From Blautia schinkii DSM 10518 (GTDB taxonomy: Bacteria; Bacillota; Clostridia; Lachnospirales; Lachnospiraceae), in contig JNKJ01000017.1 of NCBI GenBank assembly GCA_000702025.1, positions 1-64,000 of the forward strand: a DNA stretch of 64,000 bases, in the 5' to 3' direction. This document shows, in pieces, positions 39,093-47,832 of the stretch. The notes beneath the pieces were generated by a model. It was not told where the DNA came from and ran no database searches. It saw nothing but the letters and a program-made list of their open reading frames with translations. A program made the position numbers and the translations under genes. Numbering within the stretch: position 1 is the stretch's first letter; each line of letters starts with the position of its first letter.

Positions 39093-41711
39093 TTGGCAAA
39101 TGACGGTACTGTAAAAATAGGCACGGACCTTGACCAGTCGGGCCTAAAAAAGGGTTTGAGCCAGGTTGGCGGGTTGGCAAAACAGGGTTTCTCTGCAATG
39201 GGGAACGCTGCCGCTACGATGGCAAAGACCGCCACAGCCGCCATCGGCGGGATGGTCACGGCTGTCAGCGGAGCCGGTGCCGCGGCATATAAATTTGGCA
39301 CAGAGTACGAGACAAGCGCCGCAAAAGTCAGCACCATTGCTGACACATCAAAAGTCAGCCTGGAGGAACTGGGGAGCGCTGTCCTCAATCTTTCCAATGA
39401 GACGGGGACAGCGGCAACGGAACTCAATGAATCCCTGTATTCGGCCATTTCTGCCGGTGCAGACACCGCACATGCAGTGGATTTGGTCGAAGTTGCCGTA
39501 AAGGCTGCAAGAGGCGGATTTACCGACACAGAGACTGCCGTGGACGGATTAACGTCTGCCTTGAATGCATACGGGATGGAAACATCAGATGCGGAAGGAC
39601 TGGCAAATAAGTTCCTGGTTACGCAGAATTTGGGTAAAACTACCTTTGGTGAACTGGCAAGCTCCATCGGCGGTGTTGCGCCTACTGCGAATGCGGCGGG
39701 TGTATCTATTGACGAACTGTTGTCTGGCGTTGCATCCCTGACAGCAAACGGCATCGGCACATCAGAGGCCATGACGGGCATCAAGGCAGCATTGTCCAAT
39801 GTCATCAAGCCGTCCAGCGAAGCCGCAAAGATGGCAGAGGCGTTGGGGCTGGATTTTTCCACAGCCGCGCTTCAGTCAAAGGGGCTTGCAGGATTCCTGG
39901 ATGATGTATCGACTGCCACCGGCGGCAACATGGACCAGATGGCGAAGCTGTTCGGTTCAGTCGAGGCGTTGAACACGGTCCTGACACTGACATCAGAACA
40001 GGGCTCTACGCTCATGAATGAAACAATGCAGGAGATGGCGTCAAATTCCACGGCTCTGGATGATGCTTATGAGAAGATGTCCAACACTGCAGAAGTGCAT
40101 GTACAGAAGATTGGGAATTCCTTCAAGAACCTTGGGATATTCATGTACCAGGACACGAAAGGACCCATTGCGGACTTTACGGGCCTGCTTGCTGATGCGG
40201 CGGAAGATATCTCCACGGCTTATGCAGAGAATGGCTTTTCCGGTCTGGCGGAGCAGTTAGGGACTTCACTCTCTGATATCGTCACGGAAGTGGCGGGGAT
40301 GGCTCCCAAGCTCATAGATGCAGGTGTGAAGCTTCTTGATAACTTCCTTTCTGGGATTGTGAAGAATAAGAAAAAGCTCGGAAAGGCCGGAGCGGATATC
40401 ATCGGTTCACTTGGCAAGGGAATCATTTCAAGCACTGGCTCACTGATGAGTGCAGGCTTGGAGATCATCACCAGTATTGTAAGCGGGCTGAATGAGCAGC
40501 TTCCCGGTATAGCAGAGGCGGCAAGGACTGCGGCCAGTGGTTTTATGGGCTCTCTCCGCGAGTGCCTTCCGCAGCTCCTGCAGTCCGGTGTAGAGCTGAT
40601 ACAGAATATCGGGATGGGCATTGCCCAGGAACTGCCCAATATCATCACTCAGGGGGCAGAGCTTCTACAATGGCTGTCACAAGGAATCACGGAGGCAATC
40701 CCGCAGCTTCTGCCTGTGGCCCAGGAGATTATCTCCAACCTAATCATGGGCATTTCAGCGAACCTGCCAGGGCTGATTTCCAGCGGTATCAGCCTTATAC
40801 AGAGCCTGGTGACGGGAATTGCCCAGACATTACCGACGTTGATTCCCATAGCAGTTGAAGCGGTCCTTACGCTTGTGAAATCCCTGACTGACCCAGGGAA
40901 CATCAACAATCTGGTGAAAGCCGGGATTACCTTGCTAAAATCCCTGGCAGATGGTGTTGTGAACGCTATACCGACACTTCTGGAGCAGGCACCTATCATT
41001 ATCGGAAACCTGTGTACAGTGCTGGCGGAAAATCTTCCGGAGATTGTCGCTGCCGGATTGGAGATATTGACCAGCCTCATCAGCGGAATCATAGAGAACC
41101 TGCCGAAATTGGTGTCCGCTGCAGGAGATATCATCAGTTCCATATGGGATACGATCACAAGCATTGACTGGCTGGAATTAGGCTCCAGCATCCTGCATGG
41201 CATCCTGAACGGACTGACCAGTCTGGGAAGCGCAGTGTGGGACGCGATCAAGGACGTAGGCAATTCCATTCTTGACGGGTTTAAGGATTTCTTCGGCATC
41301 CATTCCCCTTCCCGGCTTATGCGTGACATGATTGGAAAGAACGTCATTGCAGGTATCGGGGTAGGCTTTGAGATGGAATCGGATAATCTGGACACGCAGG
41401 CGGAGGATGTTATGAAGAAAGCCACATCTGCCATGCAGGGGGTAAATGCAGGGAAGATTGTAGGAGAGATGCAGATAGACTCTCTGAGCCGGTCTGTGAG
41501 AGCATCCTCAGGCTATTCCGCAGAGAGCAGCAGACCATACTTCGACTATGACCGTTTTGGGCAGATGATCAGTAAGATTTTCACAAAGAATGCAGGCGGG
41601 GAGGCTCCGGAATACATTGACCTGTATCTTGACGGGGAAAGAGTGATCCGCTGGCTCCAGGATGAAAACCAACAGTACCAGAACCGCACAGGTCAGGGGC
41701 TGTTTATTTAA
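39093..41711 (+). CDS. Tail tape measure protein
   Basis: 872 residues from TTG 39093 (GGAGGTGAGACTA upstream). Residues about 60-330 match the TP901-type tape-measure core (KFGTEYETSAAKVSTIADTSKVSLEELGSAVLNLSNETGTAATEL, MTGIKAALSNVIKPSSEAAK). A long hydrophobic repeat-rich helix follows (about 400-720, LPGIAEAARTAA, LPQLLQSGVELI, LPNIITQGAELL), then FGIHSPSRLMRDMIG. The predicted tail length is moderate. A GTG at 39084 is an alternative start. Confidence 0.93.
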   Translation: MANDGTVKIGTDLDQSGLKKGLSQVGGLAKQGFSAMGNAAATMAKTATAAIGGMVTAVSGAGAAAYKFGTEYETSAAKVSTIADTSKVSLEELGSAVLNLSNETGTAATELNESLYSAISAGADTAHAVDLVEVAVKAARGGFTDTETAVDGLTSALNAYGMETSDAEGLANKFLVTQNLGKTTFGELASSIGGVAPTANAAGVSIDELLSGVASLTANGIGTSEAMTGIKAALSNVIKPSSEAAKMAEALGLDFSTAALQSKGLAGFLDDVSTATGGNMDQMAKLFGSVEALNTVLTLTSEQGSTLMNETMQEMASNSTALDDAYEKMSNTAEVHVQKIGNSFKNLGIFMYQDTKGPIADFTGLLADAAEDISTAYAENGFSGLAEQLGTSLSDIVTEVAGMAPKLIDAGVKLLDNFLSGIVKNKKKLGKAGADIIGSLGKGIISSTGSLMSAGLEIITSIVSGLNEQLPGIAEAARTAASGFMGSLRECLPQLLQSGVELIQNIGMGIAQELPNIITQGAELLQWLSQGITEAIPQLLPVAQEIISNLIMGISANLPGLISSGISLIQSLVTGIAQTLPTLIPIAVEAVLTLVKSLTDPGNINNLVKAGITLLKSLADGVVNAIPTLLEQAPIIIGNLCTVLAENLPEIVAAGLEILTSLISGIIENLPKLVSAAGDIISSIWDTITSIDWLELGSSILHGILNGLTSLGSAVWDAIKDVGNSILDGFKDFFGIHSPSRLMRDMIGKNVIAGIGVGFEMESDNLDTQAEDVMKKATSAMQGVNAGKIVGEMQIDSLSRSVRASSGYSAESSRPYFDYDRFGQMISKIFTKNAGGEAPEYIDLYLDGERVIRWLQDENQQYQNRTGQGLFI

Positions 41712-41725
41712 AGGGGGTATAGAGA

Positions 41726-42133
41726 TTGGCTTTTGCTGGATATTTACTTAAGTTCGGGGAGACGGAGTTCCCAGAGGACTGCCTGGTGCTGTCAAGCTAT
41801 TCCTGTACTCCCTATCAGAGGCACATATGGCATGACTGGCTTGATAATAATGGTACAAGGCATATAGATGCGGCCAAAGTACCAAAAGCCAAAGTGAGAC
41901 TTGATACAGAGAGCTATCTGGAAGAGGAGAAGATGGTGCGCATCCGGGCGGCCTTTCAGGCTGGGCTACTTAATGAAACGGAACAACGATACCGGGTGGA
42001 ATTCTGGGATGCTGAGAGCGGCACTTATAAGACTGCAGAAATGCATATGGCTCCGGTTGAATATATTACCCTGGACATCTGGGATTCCGGTCCGGTGTAC
42101 GAGGCGCTTCATATTGAATTAGAAGAATTTTAA
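41726..42133 (+). CDS. Phage tail protein (DUF6711-like)
   Basis: 135 residues, TTG start with AAAGGGGGTATAGAGA upstream. LLKFGETEFPEDCLVLSSYSCTPYQRHIWHDW and RVEFWDAESGTYKTAEMHMAPVEYITLDIWDSGPVYEALHIELEEF match the small protein that follows the tape measure in related phages. It is the last tail gene seen. The expected tail-tip and receptor genes are absent. Confidence 0.75.
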   Translation: MAFAGYLLKFGETEFPEDCLVLSSYSCTPYQRHIWHDWLDNNGTRHIDAAKVPKAKVRLDTESYLEEEKMVRIRAAFQAGLLNETEQRYRVEFWDAESGTYKTAEMHMAPVEYITLDIWDSGPVYEALHIELEEF

Positions 42134-42161
42134 GGCCTATTATAGTCAGAGGGAGAATGGT

Positions 42162-42653
42162 ATGGAAAAGTATACAGTGGCAATACAGGCATTCTGGGCA
42201 GCGGTGGGAGCGTGGATCAGTGCGAAGCTGGGAATCCTAGGTCCGGTACTCATCATCCTTTTTATTGTGATGATACTGGATTATATTACTGGTATGTTGG
42301 CCAGTAAACAAGAGGCAATCTCCCACCCGGATGATCCAGCTTACGGATGGTCAAGCAGAAAAGGGGCTGCAGGTATTATCAAGAAGGTTGGGTATGTCTG
42401 CATCATAGCCGTGGGGATGGTGATGGATTATATCATTATCCATATTGCATCTGGTATGGGGATTGAGGTATCAGCAAAGGCGCTGTTTGCGTTATTGGTG
42501 GCGGTATGGTATATCCTCAACGAGCTTTTATCAATCATTGAGAATGTGGGCCGTATGGGCGTGGATATCCCGGAATGGCTGCGGAAATACATAGCCATCT
42601 TAAAGGATGCTGTGGACCATAAAAATGATACAGGAAAATCTGGGGACGAGTGA
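42162..42653 (+). CDS. Phage holin (Phage_holin_4_1 family)
   Basis: 163 residues. Four hydrophobic segments: about 6-24, 26-48, 73-100, 105-125. GPVLIILFIVMILDYITGMLASK...YGWSSRKGAAGIIKKVGY is the family signature. It would open the membrane for an endolysin, but none is encoded nearby. A terminator overlaps its stop codon. Confidence 0.88.
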   Translation: MEKYTVAIQAFWAAVGAWISAKLGILGPVLIILFIVMILDYITGMLASKQEAISHPDDPAYGWSSRKGAAGIIKKVGYVCIIAVGMVMDYIIIHIASGMGIEVSAKALFALLVAVWYILNELLSIIENVGRMGVDIPEWLRKYIAILKDAVDHKNDTGKSGDE

Positions 42654-42669
42654 TATCGTCCTCTTTTTT
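42642..42669 (+). terminator. Terminator after the holin gene
   Basis: GGGGACGA (42642-42649) pairs with TCGTCCTC (42656-42663), followed by TTTTTT. The stem overlaps the holin stop codon, and the sigma gene follows with its own ribosome site. Confidence 0.8.
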
Positions 42670-42693
42670 CATTGTGTGACGGGAGATGAGGAG

Positions 42694-43569
42694 ATGACAA
42701 ATGAACAGCTTGTGATCAGGATTAAGGCTGGGATAGATGTTGCCGAAAATATGCTGCAGCTCTGGCAGCAGAACCGGGGATTTATTGCAAAGATTGCTAT
42801 GAAATACCGGGCCTATGAGGATATCGAGGATTTGAAGCAGGAGGGATATTTCGGCTTGTGCCATGCGGTGGACGGCTATAACCCGGACGAAGGAGTACCA
42901 TTTATCAACTATGCAGCATTCTGGATCCGGCAGAGTATACAGAGGTATATGGAGAATTACTGTTCGGTAGTCAGGATTCCCACACATGTTAGGACAAAAG
43001 TTGGAAAGTATAAGAGATTCTGCATGGAATTTGAAAAATACTATGGGAGAAAACCGTCAGACTGGGAGATATGCAATTGTTTGGGCATTGACGAAGATGT
43101 GCTTGCCTCCATCAAAAACTCTACTCAGATGGCACAAATAGGGAGTCTGGACAGCCCTGTGAAAGGCGTGGAGGATGGAGAATTGACGGTAGGCGATACG
43201 GTGGCAGATGGGCAGGATATGGAAGAGGATATATTGGATAAAATACAGAAGCAGCAGTTGAAAGAAACTCTTTGGTCCCTTGTGGATACGCTGCCGGGGC
43301 AGCAGGGGCAGGTTCTCAGACTGAGGTACCAGGACAATCTGACATTGAAAGAGACTGGGGAGCGGCTGGGATGCGATCATAACAGAGCCAGAACAGAACA
43401 GTCGAATGCTCTCCGGGAATTGAGAAAACCATCAAGGGTAAGACAGCTCCAGCCACTTTGGTATGGTGATGTTTATAACAGGGCTGTTAAGGGCTGTGGA
43501 GTGGGGAGATTTAATGAAACCTGGACAAGCTCTACTGAATACGTAGCGTTGGAACTGGCTTGCAAATAA
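42694..43569 (+). CDS. Phage-encoded sigma-70 family factor
   Basis: 291 residues. Region 2: IAMKYRAYEDIEDLKQEGYFGLCHAVDGYNPDEGVPFINYAAFWIRQSIQRYM (about 35-90). Region 3-like: VVRIPTHVRTKVGKYKRFCMEFEKYYGRKPSDWEI. Region 4: LPGQQGQVLRLRYQDNLTLKETGERLGCDHNRARTEQSNALRELR (about 210-255). A full-size sigma with regions 2 to 4, unlike ECF factors. It could direct late or lysogenic transcription. Start ATG 42694 with GGGAGATGAGGAG. The in-frame extension to 42607 lies in the holin gene. Confidence 0.87.
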   Translation: MTNEQLVIRIKAGIDVAENMLQLWQQNRGFIAKIAMKYRAYEDIEDLKQEGYFGLCHAVDGYNPDEGVPFINYAAFWIRQSIQRYMENYCSVVRIPTHVRTKVGKYKRFCMEFEKYYGRKPSDWEICNCLGIDEDVLASIKNSTQMAQIGSLDSPVKGVEDGELTVGDTVADGQDMEEDILDKIQKQQLKETLWSLVDTLPGQQGQVLRLRYQDNLTLKETGERLGCDHNRARTEQSNALRELRKPSRVRQLQPLWYGDVYNRAVKGCGVGRFNETWTSSTEYVALELACK

Positions 43570-43802
43570 AAATATAATATGCAGTTATTTCATTACCAAG
43601 ATGAAAGGAAAAGACCGAGTGACACTTTTTTTTCAGGAAACATAGTGTTTGTTCAAACAGACAATGGTAACGTGGGGAAATAGGGTATTATAGCTGAGGT
43701 TGATATGGTTGCATATACATTTAATAATTTTTTATAAATATACTTGTTAATTTGTGATAAAATGAAAAACAAAAACGATAGATTAAAGAGAGGTGAAAAG
43801 AA
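43570..43802. other. AT-rich intergenic region, no gene seen
   Basis: About 230 bp with T-rich stretches and a weak promoter-like TTGTTA...GATAAAAT near 43746-43763. No stem-loop terminator of note after the sigma gene. Confidence 0.45.
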
Positions 43803-44066
43803 ATAGGTCAGGAGTTTTGGATTAATATTTTCGAACAAACTTGGTATCAGTTTCAAGATATGATAGTAAAGATTTTTTCATCAAATGATGTACGTCCTAT
43901 ATTGGTTGATATTGTTGCTGGTATAGTAATAGCATTTATTATCAAAAAGATAAGTGGAATTATAATTGACGTCTGCAGCATTAATAAGCGGGAGGCGAAA
44001 AGAAAGAAAGCTATCGTTTCTGATGTTTATGATTTTGCGACGGGGCTTATGGATGTATATAAGTAG
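43803..44066 (+). CDS. Small membrane protein with apparent ATA start
   Basis: The frame is open from 43797, and AGAGGTG at 43790-43795 is ideally spaced (7 nt) for translation from ATA at 43803, giving 87 residues. The first ATG is at 43860 and has no site. One hydrophobic segment (ILVDIVAGIVIAFIIKKISGIII) is followed by a basic region (NKREAKRKKAIVSD). Either a rare start codon, or an ATG-to-ATA mutation has silenced it. Last gene before the right phage arm. Function unknown. Confidence 0.5.
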   Translation: MGQEFWINIFEQTWYQFQDMIVKIFSSNDVRPILVDIVAGIVIAFIIKKISGIIIDVCSINKREAKRKKAIVSDVYDFATGLMDVYK

Positions 44067-44073
44067 TAACAAT

Positions 44074-44094
44074 TTTGACTAACATTTGACTAAC
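44074..44094. promoter_or_regulatory. Integrase arm-type repeats, right
   Basis: The same 21 bp as at 10083-10103, two TTTGACTAAC units. Located 119 bp inside attR. The degenerate arm copy right of attR has TGTGACGAAC in place of the second unit. Confidence 0.6.
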
Positions 44095-44212
44095 AAAGTT
44101 ATAAAAAACCATGAAAAGTTGAATAGAGTTACAATAGCATAACATACTGAAAAGCGCATAAAATCAAACAAAACAGCATTTTAGCAAAACATGCATTAAG
44201 CTCTATTCAAAT

Positions 44213-44322
44213 CTACGGACCAAAAGGTCGGGGGTTCGAATCCTCTAACGCACGTATGAAAAGCCTTGATTTTACAGGGCTTGTAAAAAAGAAAGCACTC
44301 CATAGCGGGGTGCTTTTTTCGT
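44213..44322 (+). repeat. attR: 110-bp direct repeat
   Basis: Matches attL (9972-10081) with one mismatch, and contains the 3' part of tRNA-Arg from the anticodon loop and its terminator. The tRNA 5' half is absent, so this is not a functional tRNA. Confidence 0.95.
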
Positions 44323-44323
44323 A

Positions 44324-44471
44324 TGTGACGAACAAAGTTATAAAAATCATGAAAAGTTGAATAAAGCTACAATAACATAACATACCTAAAAGCACATAAA
44401 ATCAAAAAGGCAGCATTTTAGAAAAATATGCATTAAGCTTTATTTAAAATGTACAGACCAAAAGACGGGGG
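44324..44471 (+). repeat. Decayed second copy of the phage right arm and att core
   Basis: 44324-44471 aligns with 44085-44234 at roughly 85% identity by eye with small indels: AACAAAGTTATA, CATGAAAAGTTGAATA, CATAACATAC, GCATTTTAG, TGCATTAAGCT. It ends TACAGACCAAAAGACGGGGG, a degenerate form of the att core CTACGGACCAAAAGGTCGGGGG. It is the scar of an older related element at the same tRNA. Confidence 0.8.
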
Positions 44472-44500
44472 CATATCAAAAAATAGATAGCCCCTTCTTT
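44468..44500. terminator. Hairpin between the prophage scar and the antiporter gene
   Basis: GGGGCATATC (44468-44477) pairs with GATAGCCCC (44486-44494) around an A-rich loop, with TTCTTT behind on the plus strand. Likely end signal for the minus-strand antiporter gene and for rightward phage transcription. Confidence 0.55.
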
Positions 44501-44528
44501 GATGCAGCAGTTTTTATGATTAAGGTTA

Positions 44529-46124
44529 TTACTCCGAATGATTCATAACAAGCACATCATTTTTCATTAATACAGTATTCCCCTTGGGTATGATAATTCT
44601 ATCGTTTCTTTGTATCATGATAATCAATTTGTCATCCATACCCGGTAATTCCAGAAGGGTCTTACCAATCCATTCATCCTTTCCCTTTAGTTCCCGCTCA
44701 GAAAGAAAGACACCTTCCACATGTGCCGGGGATTTTGCGCACAAAATCAATTTATCGCCTGCAAGAAGAACAGTACTTCCGTTCGGAACAATTTTCTCTG
44801 TACCTCTTTTAAGGAGAGCAGCAATCGTATCCGGCGGCATAAGAATATCGGCAAGCTTACTGCCGCACCAGGGATGCTCCGAGGTAATGGAAGATTGAAT
44901 AAATTGTACGGGTACTTCATCGGTATAGTCAGTAAAGGTTTTCAACACATCGCCCTCGTCATCAAGCATATCCAGCTTTTTAGAAACAAGGGGCAGCAGC
45001 GAGCCTTGTAGAAGAATGGAAAACAGTACAATACAGAAAACAATGTGGAAGATATCATTCTTAGTACTTACCTGCATGACTGCCATGATAGCAAAAACAA
45101 TAGAAGCCGCTCCACGCAGCCCGGCCCAGGAAACTACAAGCTCCTGGGAAACTTTACTTTTGAACGGGAAAAGTATCGCAAACACGGCAGCAGGTCTTGC
45201 GATAAACGTCAAAAACAGAGCGATTGCCAATGCCGGGAAAACAACCTGAGGCAGCCTGGAGGGGAAAGACAGAAGACCCAGCAGGAAAAAAACAAGCATC
45301 TGCATCAGCCCTGTCACACCGTCAAAAAAGTGAACCAGGGTTACTTTATTATTTAACCTTGCATTTCCGAGGATTATCCCTAAAATATATACACTGAGAT
45401 AACCATTTCCTCCGAGGGCAGCCGGGGCGCTGTAAGCTAAGAGCGCAGCTGCCACGACAAAAACCGTATCAAATCCCTCTGTGGTAAATCTGATTTTTTT
45501 CATTGCCCAGACACATGCCAGGGCTATGACCACTCCTAATCCGATACCATATATAATCTGCGAGAAAAGCATGTAAGCCAGACTCGCGCCCTTTGCACTT
45601 CCATTCATGACCGCAATGATGACCGCGGTGAGCATATAAGAACAAGGATCGTTACTACCACTTTCCACCTCCAGAAGAGAAGCCGTATTATACTTAAGAT
45701 TCAGCCGTTTCGCACGGAGGATGGAAAACACGGACGCCGCATCCGTAGAACCAATGACTGCGCCCACCAGCAGGCTTTCCAGCCAGTCAATACCAAGTAC
45801 AAAGCGGCAGAAAATCCCGGTCAGACCAGAGGTCATCATAACGCCAAGCGTAGAGAGGAGGGCAGCTTTTAAAGCGACTGGCTTAGCCTCCTTCCAGCTG
45901 GTGCCAAATCCGCCGTAGAACATGATAAAAATCAAAGCAACCGAGCAGATCTGCTCAGCAAAAGCGTAGTTATCAAATGGTATTTTAACGATTCCGTCAG
46001 AGCCAAAGAACATACCAAGAAGAATAAAACCAAGAAGCATAGGAATCCCTAACTTACTTGAAAGCTTGTTTAAGAGAATACAAATAATAATTACAATTGC
46101 AGTGAGAAGAAGTTTAACGGGCAA
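44529..46124 (-). CDS. Monovalent cation/H+ antiporter, NhaP2/CvrA type with C-terminal RCK-like domain
   Basis: 531 residues. About twelve membrane segments (residues about 3-380) with the CPA1 ion site GSTDAASVFS and ESGSNDP, GLRGAASIVFAI, then a cytosolic part (about 410-531) with two TrkA-C-like segments (WCGSKLADILMPPDTIAALLKRG, KDEWIGKTLLELPGMDDKLIIMIQRND). Probably a K+ or Na+/H+ antiporter gated by ligand binding to the TrkA-C domain. Start: TTG 46124 with AAAGGAGGCCTCCA, since the longer frame to 46166 lacks a site. Confidence 0.88.
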   Translation of the reverse strand: MPVKLLLTAIVIIICILLNKLSSKLGIPMLLGFILLGMFFGSDGIVKIPFDNYAFAEQICSVALIFIMFYGGFGTSWKEAKPVALKAALLSTLGVMMTSGLTGIFCRFVLGIDWLESLLVGAVIGSTDAASVFSILRAKRLNLKYNTASLLEVESGSNDPCSYMLTAVIIAVMNGSAKGASLAYMLFSQIIYGIGLGVVIALACVWAMKKIRFTTEGFDTVFVVAAALLAYSAPAALGGNGYLSVYILGIILGNARLNNKVTLVHFFDGVTGLMQMLVFFLLGLLSFPSRLPQVVFPALAIALFLTFIARPAAVFAILFPFKSKVSQELVVSWAGLRGAASIVFAIMAVMQVSTKNDIFHIVFCIVLFSILLQGSLLPLVSKKLDMLDDEGDVLKTFTDYTDEVPVQFIQSSITSEHPWCGSKLADILMPPDTIAALLKRGTEKIVPNGSTVLLAGDKLILCAKSPAHVEGVFLSERELKGKDEWIGKTLLELPGMDDKLIIMIQRNDRIIIPKGNTVLMKNDVLVMNHSE

Positions 46125-46272
46125 TGGAGGCCTCCTTTCAAAAGCGGGGTCAGCGGGCAGGCGCACATGCTCAGATTTGCCTTACAGACATATATCCCAA
46201 ATAGGAACGCCATTTGCCCTTTACATCTTACTAACCAGTATATCATATTTTAAGGAGAGCGCATAAGTGTAT

Positions 46273-47832
46273 TTAATGTTTTTCCAGATAAAGCTCCCGG
46301 TAATCGCGGGGAGTAATGTCCATATATTTTTTAAAAGTCATTGTGAAATATTGTGCCTCTTTAAATCCTACGGCATGGGCTATTTCTGATATTTTTTTCT
46401 CTGGGTCCTTGAGCAGCTCGATGGCTTGCTGTATGCGGGTTTCGTTGAGTATGTCGACAAAGTTTTTTCCTGTTTCCCCGGCAATCAAAGAGCTTAAATA
46501 GGATGGGGAAAGATATACTTTTTTTGAAATATCGTTTAAGGAAATGTTATTCTGGTAGTTCTGTCGGATAAAATGCAGTATTGTTTCGATTAGCACTTGG
46601 CGTGGATTATTTTTAACAGAAAAATAATCACTGAGGTCAAGAATAATATTAAGAAACAAATCCTCCAAATATTGCAGGGATTCAGCCTTGATTATGCCGG
46701 AAAAATTACTATACTTTTTGAAAAAAAGATTAAGCTGGCGGGTATCACTGCCAAAAATCTTTTTCGCTGTGATTGCGGTGAGAATCAAAACTGTGCTTTT
46801 AATTGTGTCTGCATCACGGCCAAGAGGTAAAATTAATTCTTTGAAAAGCGTGGAGGACCCTTGAGCGAGGGAATCAGGCTGTGCCTCCTGGATAAGGTTG
46901 ATGATCTTTCCGCTTTCCTCTGTGATAAGATGGTAGTCAGCACCTTGCGTTTCTTTTTCGGACAATTCCTCTGCAGAGAAAAAATTTATGCTCCCTTCCC
47001 CGGTGAAAAAGCGTCTGCCAAGAGAACGAAGAGCCTGAATATATGCTTCGCGGAGATTTTCTTGACCATACTGACGAGAGCTTACTCCAAGTGAAAGTGA
47101 CTGATGAAAAGAATAATATACCCTGTCCTTAATCTGGGAAAGAAATCTTCGGAAATCCTGCAGATTCTCCTTCTCTGAGTCCAGCAGATAGAGGACTGCG
47201 ACATGGGAGTCATCGGTACGCACAAGAATCATGGGGCTGTTTTTGAGCAGTTCCTGGCAGAATCCTACAAGGTTTTGGGTGCGGAAAGCATCTTCAGCTC
47301 CATCATCAAAATTGAGGAGTATCAATCGGTAAATGCGCAAGGAATCCAGCAGACGGCGTACATGTGGCGTGAGACGGCTTCTGGAAAAGATACGTCCGTT
47401 TAGAAGATTGCGCAGCACCTGTTCCTGGCGGTTTTCATTTTCTTTTTCCTCGCTGGCTGATACAATCTGCTCTACCAGCTTAACTATGGCGGATTTCAGT
47501 TCTTCATAATTGATAGGCTTGAGCATGAAAAAGGCTGCGCCAAGATTTAGTGCATCCTTAGCATAATCAAAATTCCGGTGCCCTGTGAGGATGATAAACT
47601 GTGTGGCCGGAGTTTTTTCCTTCATATATTTCAAAAATGTAAGACCGTCAATACCGGGCATTACAATATCAGAAATAATTATATCGGGCGGAGTGCGCAA
47701 ACAGATTTCCAAAGCTTCTATTCCGCTTGCAGCGCTCCCAATCAGTTCACAACCAAGTTCAGTCCATGAAAATGCCTGCACCAGACTGTTACGAATACCG
47801 GCTTCGTCTTCTACAATTAGTAATTTAATCAT
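46273..47832 (-). CDS. YesN-type response regulator with AraC output domain
   Basis: 519 residues. Receiver domain 1-120 with acidic pair EDE (9-11), phospho-acceptor Asp55 (IIISDIVMPG) and Lys105 (MLKPINYEE). The middle linker is helical. The C-terminal AraC domain (about 418-515) has NISLNDISKKVYLSPSYLSSLI and KISEIAHAVGFKEAQYFTMTFKKYMDITPRDYR. Phosphorylated by the sensor encoded upstream, it probably activates the divergent sugar ABC operon. Its start overlaps the sensor stop by 8 bp. Confidence 0.92.
   Translation of the reverse strand: MIKLLIVEDEAGIRNSLVQAFSWTELGCELIGSAASGIEALEICLRTPPDIIISDIVMPGIDGLTFLKYMKEKTPATQFIILTGHRNFDYAKDALNLGAAFFMLKPINYEELKSAIVKLVEQIVSASEEKENENRQEQVLRNLLNGRIFSRSRLTPHVRRLLDSLRIYRLILLNFDDGAEDAFRTQNLVGFCQELLKNSPMILVRTDDSHVAVLYLLDSEKENLQDFRRFLSQIKDRVYYSFHQSLSLGVSSRQYGQENLREAYIQALRSLGRRFFTGEGSINFFSAEELSEKETQGADYHLITEESGKIINLIQEAQPDSLAQGSSTLFKELILPLGRDADTIKSTVLILTAITAKKIFGSDTRQLNLFFKKYSNFSGIIKAESLQYLEDLFLNIILDLSDYFSVKNNPRQVLIETILHFIRQNYQNNISLNDISKKVYLSPSYLSSLIAGETGKNFVDILNETRIQQAIELLKDPEKKISEIAHAVGFKEAQYFTMTFKKYMDITPRDYRELYLEKH

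Larger units (their letters stand above)
9972..44322. mobile_element. Prophage integrated in tRNA-Arg, about 34.2 kb
   Basis: Bounded by direct repeats 9972-10081 and 44213-44322. It contains an integrase next to attL, a divergent CI/Cro switch, replication, packaging, head, siphovirus-type tail, holin and sigma genes in canonical order. Tail-tip, receptor-binding and endolysin genes are missing. The replication and early genes are more AT-rich than the flanks. Confidence 0.93.

Noticed and set aside
43860-44066. Fst-type toxin at the right end
   Set aside because: The helix ILVDIVAGIVIAF loosely recalls Fst peptides, but the protein is far longer, lacks the P-x3-G pattern and has no facing antisense promoter-terminator pair that I can see.
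44213-44255. Second tRNA-Arg
   Set aside because: Only the anticodon loop to 3' end is present, as part of attR. The D arm and 5' acceptor strand are missing.
9940-44322. Integrative conjugative element instead of a phage
   Set aside because: The integrase resembles those of conjugative elements, but terminase, portal, capsid and tape measure are present and no relaxase, coupling protein or type IV secretion gene is seen.
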